Shown here in pieces: positions 26,207 through 34,655 of a stretch of DNA of 40,865 bases (its first letter is position 1; every line of letters starts with the position of its first letter). The stretch lies in contig CAZXYF010000004.1 of assembly GCA_964644705.1 (NCBI GenBank), positions 1 through 40,865 on the forward strand, in the 5' to 3' direction. The stretch is from CAZXYF01 sp964644705. GTDB lineage: Bacteria > Planctomycetota > Brocadiia > SM23-32. Made by a program: the position numbers and the translations under genes. The notes below the pieces were generated by a model. The model saw only the letters and a list, made by a program, of their open reading frames with translations, had not been told where the DNA came from and searched no databases.

Positions 26207-27715
26207 TCAGACGCGCACCAATTTCCCATTTTTTCGGCGGAAATGGATCTGATCTTCATTCGGGCCTCGATCCGGATCGGCATGGATCCGGACCTCTTTG
26301 CCGGTTTCTCTCTCCAGCTCTCGAATCCGGGGCCGCATCGTGTTATTCAGATAGTTCGCAACTTCCGGCTGCAACTGAGCATCCACTTTGGCAACTTCGT
26401 TGCTGTGGAGTCCGATACGCAGCCGCCGAATGATCTCCAGTGCCCGTGTCTCCGGGCTTTTGATCTGACCGGTCCCCTGGCAGGTGGGGCATTCCACATA
26501 GGTGGATTGCCGGAGGCTTTTCCGGCGGCGCTGTCGCGTCATCTCCACAATGCAGAACGGCGACATCTCAAGCATCCGGAACCGCGCTTTATCGCGGGAT
26601 AGATTTTCATGGAGGACATTTTCCACATTCTTCTTATGGTTGTGGTCCTGCATGTCGATGAAATCGACCACCACAAGCCCACCCAGATCCCGCAACCGGA
26701 CCTGCCGCGCAATTTCTTTGGCCGCTTCTTTATTAATCTTGTAGGCGCCCTGCTCGGCGTCCTTGGAGCCTTTAAACTGGCCGCTATTGACATCAATGGC
26801 CACCAGGGCCTCCGTCTGTTCCAGAACGATGCTGCCACCACTGGGCAAATCCACCGTACGCCGATGCATCTTCTCCAGTTCCTCCTCCACTCCAAAATGG
26901 TGGAAAAGAGGATCTTCACCATCGTAATGTTTCACTTTCCGCACGTGATGGGGCATGACTTCCCGGAGGAAGTTTTTGACGCGCTCATACACGTCTTTGT
27001 TATCGACGTAAATGTTCCGGATGTCTTCATTGAACACATCCCGAATCACCCGAATTATCTGATCACTTTCCTGATAAATGGAAGCGGGGGCATCGTTTTG
27101 GTCGGCTCGCCGCTGGATCGTGTTCCACAGGCGGCTCAAATAATCCAGATCCCGTTCGAATTCGCGCTTATCCCGATCCTCGCCCGCCGTTCGAGCGATC
27201 AAGCCCGAATTATTGGGTGGGTCCAGATTCTTCACAATTTTACGCAGCCGTTTGCGTTCCCCCTCGTCCGATATCCGACGGGAGACACCGCGAACGGACA
27301 TTCCGGGCATCAACACAAGATAACGTCCGGGTAAACTCAGGTAGGTGGTGAGGGCAGGCCCCTTGTCGCCTATTCCCTCTTTGGTTACCTGCACAAGGAT
27401 TTCATCGCCCGGCTGGAGGGCTTTGCGGATATCTTTTGAACCGCGTCGGCCTCCTCCCCCTTTTCCCCCACTGCGCGCCACCGACGGTTTGACATCGGAA
27501 GCATGGAGGAAACCATGGCGCTCATAACCAAACTCAATGAACGCTGCCTCAATGCTCTGTTCAACATTGACAACGCGCCCTTTGTATATGCTCCCCACGA
27601 TGTGTTCGCGGCGAGTCCGTTCCAGATAAAATTCCTGCAACAGGTCATCCTCAACGACAGCGACCCGTGCTTCTTCCTCTTCAACAACATTGATCAACAT
27701 CAAAGACTTGCTCAT
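26207..27715 (-). CDS. rng: Ribonuclease E/G family endoribonuclease
   Basis: Endoribonuclease for rRNA, tRNA and mRNA processing. The 502-residue length suits RNase G rather than a full RNase E with a scaffold tail. The S1 RNA-binding domain (about 35-130) contains GSIYKGRVVNVEQSIEAAF and an unusual Gly/Arg/Lys-rich insert (SGGKGGGGRRGSK). The catalytic domain has the Mg ligands in AIDVNSGQ and VVDFIDM. The zinc-link motif CPTCQGTG follows near residue 410, as in RNase E/G dimers. Start ATG 27715 has GGAGAGGAAG upstream. It lies 11 bases after the DUF2344 gene and upstream of two tRNA genes it might help process. Confidence 0.94.
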   Translation of the reverse strand: MSKSLMLINVVEEEEARVAVVEDDLLQEFYLERTRREHIVGSIYKGRVVNVEQSIEAAFIEFGYERHGFLHASDVKPSVARSGGKGGGGRRGSKDIRKALQPGDEILVQVTKEGIGDKGPALTTYLSLPGRYLVLMPGMSVRGVSRRISDEGERKRLRKIVKNLDPPNNSGLIARTAGEDRDKREFERDLDYLSRLWNTIQRRADQNDAPASIYQESDQIIRVIRDVFNEDIRNIYVDNKDVYERVKNFLREVMPHHVRKVKHYDGEDPLFHHFGVEEELEKMHRRTVDLPSGGSIVLEQTEALVAIDVNSGQFKGSKDAEQGAYKINKEAAKEIARQVRLRDLGGLVVVDFIDMQDHNHKKNVENVLHENLSRDKARFRMLEMSPFCIVEMTRQRRRKSLRQSTYVECPTCQGTGQIKSPETRALEIIRRLRIGLHSNEVAKVDAQLQPEVANYLNNTMRPRIRELERETGKEVRIHADPDRGPNEDQIHFRRKNGKLVRV

Positions 27716-27726
27716 ATCTTCCTCTC

Positions 27727-28371
27727 CTACAGGGAGGAAGACAGATCCACGTGCGTGCGCACAATCGAACTCTGGAGGTAATGACGCCCTCGCTCACACT
27801 GGAGTTCCCGGAGTATTTCCTCCGGTCGCGTCGTCCCCCTCTCCGTCATGGCAAATAACATGTGCAGATCATTGCCGTCCAGGCGAAGCGACCGGACGAT
27901 ATTGGTTACATCCTTCGTTTCAACCTCTTTTTTGCGCCTGCGTTCCACAACCAGCTCGGGCCTGTTCATCAACTCGTTCAAACTTTCCGTCGTTACCGGA
28001 TGCCCGTCCAGCAGAGGCACCCGATACGAAAAATAACTTGGACGTCGGCCCGGCTTGGTGGGCAGTGTCCGCAAGGAAATCAACTCAACTCCTTCCGGCA
28101 ACTCCTTCGCAAGCCTGTTCTTCACTTCGGCAGGTCTGGTCCATCTGCACAATTCAAAATCCAACACTTCATTTTCCCCCGTAAAGCCAACGCTCAACGG
28201 CGCCGGCAAGCTAATCCGCGGTCGGGGGTTATACCCCTGGCTCATCGCCAGTGGCATCTGCGCCCGGCGGAAAGCACGCTCGTACAGACGCATCAGGTCA
28301 TGGTGCGACGTGAATCTGACATCTCCCTGTTTGCTAAATCTTGATCGAAAAAACTCGCGAATCTGACTCAA
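27727..28371 (-). CDS. DUF2344 (TIGR03936) radical SAM-linked protein
   Basis: A 214-residue protein of the DUF2344 family, found fused or next to radical SAM proteins and often beside rng; function not settled. The N-terminus shows the family pattern: RFSKQGDVRFTSHHDLMRLYERAFRRA (in parts), SQGYNPRPRISLPAPLSVG and later LLDGHPVTTESL. It has no radical SAM Cys cluster itself. The start is a TTG at 28371 with GGAG nine bases upstream; no ATG fits the conserved beginning. A TATAAA box on the minus strand at 28394-28399 may be its promoter. First gene of the rng-tRNA operon. Confidence 0.88.
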   Translation of the reverse strand: MSQIREFFRSRFSKQGDVRFTSHHDLMRLYERAFRRAQMPLAMSQGYNPRPRISLPAPLSVGFTGENEVLDFELCRWTRPAEVKNRLAKELPEGVELISLRTLPTKPGRRPSYFSYRVPLLDGHPVTTESLNELMNRPELVVERRRKKEVETKDVTNIVRSLRLDGNDLHMLFAMTERGTTRPEEILRELQCERGRHYLQSSIVRTHVDLSSSL

Positions 28372-28602
28372 GAACAGTTACTCCAACTTCATTTTTATAA
28401 TTTCCGCGCCATAAGTGGAACGGCATTCATGATGCATATTCAGATTGCTAGTTTACGGGATATGCAAGTGTACATGCAATCATGCAGCAGAATCCACTTT
28501 CTCCCTGTACCGCTATCCCGCCGTGCAAAGCACTCCTCACCCCACAAATACTCAGCAGCGGGGTCAACCGCCTTTCGCACCATTCCCTGCCGCACCCGGA
28601 AC

Positions 28603-29694
28603 TCAGGACTTCACCAGGCAGTCATCCACTCCGGCCCACAAATCAGATTTCCCGGTTGCGATCGTCATGCGCACCCGTAGCGCCCATATGGGCACTTCCC
28701 GGTCCTGATCAGTCAATCGCTGGATTTTGGCAGCATCTTTTTCCGTGGTCAGTAGTCTCCGGCCGCCTTCCTCCCGCGTGCGGTCGCCCAATTGCTCCAG
28801 ATCACCGTCGGTATAGGCGTGATGATCCGGGAAAGCTCGGAAAAATTTTATCCTGAGTTCCAGATTCTCTAAAGTTCGTAAAAAGGCCTCCGGGTTCCCA
28901 ATACCACAGAATGCACCCCACAAATCCATCTCCCCCCCCATATCCTCCACGGTTGCCTCCTCACCGGCCTGAGATCCCACCTCGTAAAAGCTGACGGGGG
29001 TGTGTTGCGCGGTGGCGATCGGAACGGAATCCGTGTATTGCTTCACCCGCATACGAATGCTTTGGAGGCGTTCCTCCGGCACCTGATCGACATGAGTAAG
29101 CACGATTACGTCGGCTCGGGATAGACCGGAGATTGGCTCGCGAAGGCTTCCGAGCGGTACCGCGAAACCATTCCCAAATGGATCCAGTGCGTCCACAAGC
29201 ACGATATCGCAATCCCGCGCCAGGCGCCGGTGTTGGAAACCGTCGTCCATCACCAGAACATCAGCATCATGTTCCCGGACGGCGGTTCGAGCCCCCTCCG
29301 CCCGATCGGGGTTGACAACCAGGGGGACCTCGGGAAGAAGCGATTTGAGCATATCATTTTCATCGTCCACTCCCGAAGAAGAGTCTGCCCCGTACCCCCG
29401 GCTCAAAACTACCGGTTGAACGTCCTGTTCCATCAAGCGTTCGCACAGCAAAACGACAAAGGGGGTTTTGCCCGTTCCTCCGACCGTTATGTTTCCCACG
29501 CTGATAACCGGCACATCCGCCTCCTCAATTCTTTTCAGCCCCGTCTCATAAAAAACATTGCGGAGCGCCGCCACACCGCCATAAACAGCTGCAAGGGGCC
29601 AGAGGAGAACTCGCAGCACAATTACCACCACGCTGCGATCCTCCGGGTCGGTAAGACGCCGGTGGATATGACAGATCCACTCCTTAGTATCCAT
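28603..29694 (-). CDS. lpxK: Tetraacyldisaccharide 4'-kinase LpxK
   Basis: Phosphorylates the 4' position of the lipid A disaccharide, using ATP at the inner membrane. The 363-residue protein has an N-terminal hydrophobic anchor (about 22-45), a P-loop with VGNITVGGTGKTP, VLSRGYG, the family signature MDDGFQHRRLARD and a C-terminal DHHAYTDGDL motif. All are as expected for LpxK. ATG 29694 has a weak GGGA upstream. A TTGACA on the minus strand (29759-29754) may be its -35, but the matching -10 is not clear. The 231 bases to the next gene downstream hold no ORF or clear terminator. Confidence 0.95.
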   Translation of the reverse strand: MDTKEWICHIHRRLTDPEDRSVVVIVLRVLLWPLAAVYGGVAALRNVFYETGLKRIEEADVPVISVGNITVGGTGKTPFVVLLCERLMEQDVQPVVLSRGYGADSSSGVDDENDMLKSLLPEVPLVVNPDRAEGARTAVREHDADVLVMDDGFQHRRLARDCDIVLVDALDPFGNGFAVPLGSLREPISGLSRADVIVLTHVDQVPEERLQSIRMRVKQYTDSVPIATAQHTPVSFYEVGSQAGEEATVEDMGGEMDLWGAFCGIGNPEAFLRTLENLELRIKFFRAFPDHHAYTDGDLEQLGDRTREEGGRRLLTTEKDAAKIQRLTDQDREVPIWALRVRMTIATGKSDLWAGVDDCLVKS

Positions 29695-30337
29695 AGCTTG
29701 TCCCGATTAAGGTTGAAAATTGAAGGGCAGCAATCATTTTATTCTGGAAGTCGTGTCAATATTCAATGCCCCGTCTCCTGCGGTACCAACCCGAAAGCAG
29801 ACACGCCCACAAGTTTGTCGCTCTTATCACCGGGCCCTCGTATAAACCGCATTCCTCACATCTGAACAACTCCACCGTCCTCCGTATAGTGAACAATCCC
29901 GGAGCGCTCAAGAAGAATGGGGGCAGTTTGACATGAGCTCCATCTCAGCTGGTCGCGATCGCCCACAGCCTGCAGCCGGAAAACATGTTCTGTGCGACTA
30001 CAGAGGATCGCAAATCTCTCACCCCGAAACGCCTGATACCGACGGATATCATCGTGAAATCGAATACCTTATTCGCTGCATCGAGTGCGGTGAACCGCCC
30101 CGACGCTGCATGCCGGAATCGGCCGCAACATCCGTCCAAATCGTTAAATCAGAAGAGCAATCGGCCCGGACAGGGAATGTCGTGCAGTTGTAGCGGAGGT
30201 TATTTCGATTTCCACGACCTCCCGTTGCGTGCAAGTTGCATCGTATGATTCTACAACCCTCATCCGGCCAGCCCCACCACTGCAGCCCAATCAGGTCACA
30301 TAAGCTCCCGTCGGCGTTATCGGTGAGTATATCCCAC
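29695..30337. other. Intergenic stretch with a decayed gene
   Basis: Some 640 bases between lpxK and the next minus-strand gene. The plus strand carries the 3' remnant of a Gfo/Idh/MocA oxidoreductase (listed separately). I see no intact gene, tRNA or clear terminator in the rest. Confidence 0.4.
29933..30193 (+). pseudogene. 3' remnant of a Gfo/Idh/MocA-family oxidoreductase
   Basis: The last 50 residues of this plus-strand frame read GYHREIEYLIRCIECGEPP, then MPESAATSVQIVKSEEQ and SARTGNVVQL before the stop. That is the usual C-terminal pattern of Gfo/Idh/MocA dehydrogenases, which are numerous in planctomycetes (GYxxEIxYFxxCIxxGxPP... ESVxIVxAExxSAxTGxxV). The frame opens only at 29846 and the rest shows no nucleotide-binding GxGxxG domain or family sequence, so some 300 N-terminal residues are gone. 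I judge it a truncated, non-functional remnant. The ATG at 29933 is nominal. Confidence 0.6.
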
Positions 30338-30937
30338 TCATTCCTCTTTCTGCCGCAAGAAAACATAAACGATGGTATGATCGGCATCTTTGGGGCGCAC
30401 AGCACCGATTTTGAGCTGACAGCTGGAGGTGGCAAATCCCGTGACGGCGTTGTTGTCCGGGTCAACGCCACCTTTCATCCCACCGTCGGGTTTCAACGGA
30501 CCGATGAACACCTGCGAGTTGAAAGCTTTTCTCACTTCAGCGGGGGATTTGTCCGTCGTGAAAAGTCGCCATTGGTGATCTGGAACGGGTTTCCCCTTCT
30601 CTCGTCGAGAAAAATACGGATCAACGAGACGCCTCTGGGTGTCGGTCAATCCGGTCATTTGCGTCACCGGCACGGGTTCTTCGGCCTCATGCAAAAACCA
30701 GGGGAGCGGCAAGTTTTCAATCGTCAGCTCCGTCAGTGTCAGGGATTGAACTTTTTCTTGCATCTTCTTTTCATAAGTTGTCTTCAGCTGTTCTAACAGC
30801 TTCTGAGTGAGTCGTTTTCTCAGGGTTGCGTCTTTTTTCCAATCGAATTCGCCGCTTTTTATTTTCTCCCTGACTTCCTCCTCATTTGGCTGGGAAGCGA
30901 TAATAAATTCCTTCGTCGCATATTCACCACGTTCCAC
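30338..30937 (-). CDS. Unrecognised 199-residue frame, probably the frameshifted end of the upstream gene
   Basis: A charged, probably soluble protein of up to 199 residues, starting at GTG 30937 (VERGEYATKEFIIASQPNEEE) and ending FLRQKEE. I recognise no domain. The start overlaps the end of the preceding zinc-ribbon/PQQ frame by 14 bases and has no ribosome binding site. Reading back in the same frame gives SNLQKLRKVV before stops appear. The third frame just upstream also looks coding (STAVFVGHKLDRIG). The best explanation is that it belongs to the large upstream protein, separated by two single-base losses (real or assembly errors). As an independent gene it is less likely. Confidence 0.55.
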   Translation of the reverse strand: MERGEYATKEFIIASQPNEEEVREKIKSGEFDWKKDATLRKRLTQKLLEQLKTTYEKKMQEKVQSLTLTELTIENLPLPWFLHEAEEPVPVTQMTGLTDTQRRLVDPYFSRREKGKPVPDHQWRLFTTDKSPAEVRKAFNSQVFIGPLKPDGGMKGGVDPDNNAVTGFATSSCQLKIGAVRPKDADHTIVYVFLRQKEE

Positions 30938-33900
30938 GACTTTTCGCAGTTTTTGCAGGTTGGACCGATCCTATCCAGTTTATGGCCGACAAACACCGCC
31001 GTGCTCCGTTCCATGCACCCGGCACCTCTAAATAGGAGATGAGCTCCGGAACGGTGACCCGACCATAGTCCGTGCCCTCTTTCTTCTCGACCACATAACG
31101 CCAGGGTGTGGTTACGTCCCCCTTCCCCTGAAGATCGTTTTCCCGCAACCACTGCAAATGATGTTTCATCAGTTCCGGTGCGCGGGGATGGGTAATTGAA
31201 GTGATATCGTCGTATGCGTTCTTTCGTGTCTCGCGGTCACGGGTATAAATGCCGGCATACGCATCGATCTCACTCTGGGAGAAGGCCGGATAAGCATTCC
31301 GGATAATCTGCTCTGCTTCATCGGGAACGTGATCAGGAATGTTGAGCCGGGCCGACTTGTTTTTCGCCAACTTCTTCCTGTACCGCAAAATCCCTGAGGG
31401 AAGCGGCCGGCGGACCTCTTCGCCCGTTTCTCTGTCAATCTCAAAAATCCTTTGCGGCCGAACAAAATAAATACGCTTTTTGTAAATCGTCATGGGATGA
31501 TGCGGGGGATACGGAATATCCTTTGCCTCATACCGCCAGAGGAGTTCACCGCTTTCGCTTTTGAAACAGAGCAACTCTTCGGGGTCCCGCATGAAGAAAT
31601 ACAAACGCCCATCCAGATAAATTGGCGGCACCTTGATGGCGGGATCCTGTGTTTTCGCCACCTTGGGATTTTTCCGCTTTTCTCCCAGTGAGGTCCGCCA
31701 TTCCGTCGTCGTTGTTCTCAGGTTGAGGGCGACAATAGCGGGCAAAGCGGATTCGTCCTCGCCTTTAGTAACCGGCTCTCCCTGATACCCGAACATGACA
31801 TCGCCAACAATAATAGGTTTACGAGTAATCACCCTGGTCTTGCCAATTCTTCGTCCCGTTCCCGCATTGATAGCCAGAAGTTTCCCCCCACCATCAAAAA
31901 AGAGCCGTCGGGCATCAAAAGCGAACCGGGTAGTCTCGATGGCGCCACGTTTGAAACTGTACACCCATTTGACCTCTCCTTGGTCCGCGTCGATCGCGGC
32001 AAGCGTATTGTTTTGCAGACCTTTCGTCTGATTGGCATCGGCCAGACAGTACAGCGTCCCGTCGTGGAAAAAGGGCGGGCAGCGCCACGTCGTTTTTTGT
32101 CCAACATCTAACCGCCAGCGTTCTTCCCCGGTTTCTGCATCCAACGCACAGACGTAACGGGTATTAGAAACCGCAAAATACAACGTCCGGCCATGGGGAA
32201 CCATGACCGTTGAATCGAGCCCAAATTTATCGTAACGCCACAGCACTTTCCCCGTCGTCGGTTCCACACAGGCTCCTCCGCAATACACCTTCCCGTTGTG
32301 ATAAACGGGTTTTCCTCTGGGAGCGTATTTGTTGCGCCACAGCTCCGCCCAGGTGTCCAGATCAAGGGCAACAAGTGCACTTTTCTTACGGGAATAGAAA
32401 AAAAGCGTGCCGTCACGAATCACCGGCTGACTGGCAAACGGCAAATACACTTCATCCATGAACCGGGAAAGCGTGGGAAAAGCAGCCTGGAGCGTTTTGG
32501 GATTTATTTTTCGCAGCGTCTTAACCGCCTGGGATTGGAGATTATCGCCCTTTTCCCCGTCGGAATCCCCCACATCTTTCACGATCTGAACAATGGTATA
32601 TAAAACTTCATCCCTGTGTTCTTTCAGAGGTTTTTCATAGTCAAGAAAAAAAGCCAGTCCTTTTTTCTGTTCAGATGCCTTACCCTCAAGCAGGTTCAGA
32701 TGTTTTTGTACCTCGATGAAACGTTGAACCGTGTCTGGAGATAACTTGAATCCCGCTGATTGCCGCAGGCGCTGGATTGCCTTGCTCGCCCAGGAAGCAA
32801 GGTCCGTATCCGTTTTGGCATCGAGGAAAAGCCGCAGCAACTCCTTCTGAACTGATTTACCCAGTTGGGCCTGTTCCACGAAATCATGCGTGGCAAAATA
32901 TCGAAGCGCCATCTTTTTTTCCTGTTTGCTGCCACTCCTCAGCCTTCTAATCTGAGGGCCAACCATATTTTCCCGCATATATCGACGTCGCCGGTCGGGG
33001 GACATCATGGCCAGCCTGGCCCGTTTTTGGGCGTCCTCAGAGAGTTTGTCCAGAATTTCACCGGGCAATTGCAGTTCAAGTTTCACATGGGCCCCGTCCT
33101 GGCCCACCGTGAGCGCATCTTTTTTATCTTTGAGGAAACTCTGCCCCATTCGCTTCGCGGTTTTGTCGAATTTCGGGGCCGCTTTTTTGGCCGCTGCCCG
33201 TGAGACAAACCCCACGGTTGCCGCCAGTAACAACCCTTCCTCCTGATCGTACTCGGCCTGGATCAGGGCACTGTCGATATCCCGGGGATTGACCGGTGAA
33301 CTGGGCCCCGCTGCTTTCCCCAGTTTTTTCATATCCTCGCCGGACAATCGCATCGCAGCCCACACCAAATCGGGCAGGGTACCCTCTTCGCAGATGGCCA
33401 TGAGGCGAGATTTATCGACCACGCTTTCGTCTGCATCTTTCGCTTCGATCATCGCCTTCGCCATGGCCTCCGTACCCAGCGCCAGGCGGCGATTGTCCAA
33501 AATGACCAGGACCGGGGCCGTGCCCTTTTTTTCTTCCAACCGATAGGCAGAATAGCCATTTATGGACGTCTTTTCCTGAACCGCGCCCGTCTCCTTCAGT
33601 GCATTCTGCAATTTCCCTTCATCAACCTCTCCCGACGTTACTATCAGTGCACCAGCCTCCTGCTTCATGGCATCCACGGCAAAGTAAACGTCCTGAACGG
33701 TCTCCGGGGACATCCCGGCCGATTTGAAAAGTTCATATCCGGTGCGGTCCTCCGCCCCCTGCAACCTGTCCTTTATTGCCGGGATTGAAAGCAATTTATC
33801 CATGCGGACGCGACCAATGATCGTCGCCCGAGCGGGTAAATACAGTAAATTTTCGTTTTTCACCTTCTTTCTTCGCGGCGCCTTGGGACTCTGCACTTTC

Positions 33901-34367
33901 TCCTTCTGATCCTGCACCTTCGAACTATCCGCGAACACGAAGAAAAGGAGAAAAATGATGATCCCGATCACAACAATCCCGCCCCCTCCTGCAATGGCGG
34001 CCACAGTCCATACGGACGGTGTGGAACTGGAGTCAGAATCCCCCCCATTCGGCGCATGCGCCTTCACGATCACTCCGGTTTTGTCGTTGAAACCACACTC
34101 AAAGCAGACGTTCTGATCCGGTTCCAGCTCAGCCCCGCAATTCGAACACGTTCTGACCGAATCCGACTGCTGGGGCCCCGCTCCCCCCCTCTCTCCTTCC
34201 TCGTCAGTGTCCAGGGACAAACTCATCTCATCATCTTGTTCCGCTTCCGTTTCCGGTTCCGGCACCGCAATTGTCTCTTCACAGCTGGGGCATTTTATTC
34301 GTTTCCCTCCGGCTGAATCCGGGACTTGGAGAACCTTACCGCAATTGCATTTTATTTGGAATGGCAT
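30924..34367 (-). CDS. Large membrane protein: two zinc ribbons, TM helix and PQQ-like beta-propeller
   Basis: A 1147-residue protein. It opens with a zinc ribbon (Cys7, Cys9, Cys26, Cys29) and a second one near residue 74 (CSNCGAEL...CFECG), both probably cytoplasmic. An acidic linker precedes one membrane helix (about 118-145, VWTVAAIAGGGG and following hydrophobics). The outer part has a long region without a recognised domain (165-680) and then PQQ/quinoprotein-like propeller repeats (about 690-1040) such as ALDAETGEERWRLDVG, AIDADQGEVKWVYSF and SESGELLWRYEA. Such proteins are common in planctomycetes; the role is unknown. Start ATG 34367 has AAGGAGG just upstream. The last 20 or so residues (RRCLSAINWIG...) look out of frame, and coding seems to go on in another frame. 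Confidence 0.85.
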   Translation of the reverse strand: MPFQIKCNCGKVLQVPDSAGGKRIKCPSCEETIAVPEPETEAEQDDEMSLSLDTDEEGERGGAGPQQSDSVRTCSNCGAELEPDQNVCFECGFNDKTGVIVKAHAPNGGDSDSSSTPSVWTVAAIAGGGGIVVIGIIIFLLFFVFADSSKVQDQKEKVQSPKAPRRKKVKNENLLYLPARATIIGRVRMDKLLSIPAIKDRLQGAEDRTGYELFKSAGMSPETVQDVYFAVDAMKQEAGALIVTSGEVDEGKLQNALKETGAVQEKTSINGYSAYRLEEKKGTAPVLVILDNRRLALGTEAMAKAMIEAKDADESVVDKSRLMAICEEGTLPDLVWAAMRLSGEDMKKLGKAAGPSSPVNPRDIDSALIQAEYDQEEGLLLAATVGFVSRAAAKKAAPKFDKTAKRMGQSFLKDKKDALTVGQDGAHVKLELQLPGEILDKLSEDAQKRARLAMMSPDRRRRYMRENMVGPQIRRLRSGSKQEKKMALRYFATHDFVEQAQLGKSVQKELLRLFLDAKTDTDLASWASKAIQRLRQSAGFKLSPDTVQRFIEVQKHLNLLEGKASEQKKGLAFFLDYEKPLKEHRDEVLYTIVQIVKDVGDSDGEKGDNLQSQAVKTLRKINPKTLQAAFPTLSRFMDEVYLPFASQPVIRDGTLFFYSRKKSALVALDLDTWAELWRNKYAPRGKPVYHNGKVYCGGACVEPTTGKVLWRYDKFGLDSTVMVPHGRTLYFAVSNTRYVCALDAETGEERWRLDVGQKTTWRCPPFFHDGTLYCLADANQTKGLQNNTLAAIDADQGEVKWVYSFKRGAIETTRFAFDARRLFFDGGGKLLAINAGTGRRIGKTRVITRKPIIVGDVMFGYQGEPVTKGEDESALPAIVALNLRTTTTEWRTSLGEKRKNPKVAKTQDPAIKVPPIYLDGRLYFFMRDPEELLCFKSESGELLWRYEAKDIPYPPHHPMTIYKKRIYFVRPQRIFEIDRETGEEVRRPLPSGILRYRKKLAKNKSARLNIPDHVPDEAEQIIRNAYPAFSQSEIDAYAGIYTRDRETRKNAYDDITSITHPRAPELMKHHLQWLRENDLQGKGDVTTPWRYVVEKKEGTDYGRVTVPELISYLEVPGAWNGARRCLSAINWIGSVQPAKTAKSRGTW

Positions 34368-34655
34368 TATTCCCCTCCTTCTCGTTTAAAGCAAATCTTT
34401 TATACGGAAGATGTATTGCCACGTCCCGTAGCAGCCTTAACGGGCAACCAGGAACATCCCGGAGGAACGCGGGTGCACTTCAGGGAACGGGAGCAGTTCC
34501 CGGGATCGGAAACGATTCCCTGACTACTTTTCACACAACGCTGATCCTTTTCAGCGTCCAACAGAGGGCCCAGACAGTATATACGCATATTACCAAAAAA
34601 TTAGCAGGTTGTGAAGATACTCACACTCCAGCCCATGATGTTCGGGGCACCGCAG
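34368..34655. other. Intergenic region with clustered small palindromes
   Basis: About 290 bases between mutS and the zinc-ribbon gene. It holds adjacent inverted repeats: gggaac/gttccc (about 34483-34502), gggatcg/cga-tccc with one bulge (34501-34520), and acgctga/tcagcgt (about 34539-34558). The mutS transcript may end here, but no T-rich terminator is clear. No ORF is supported. Confidence 0.4.
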
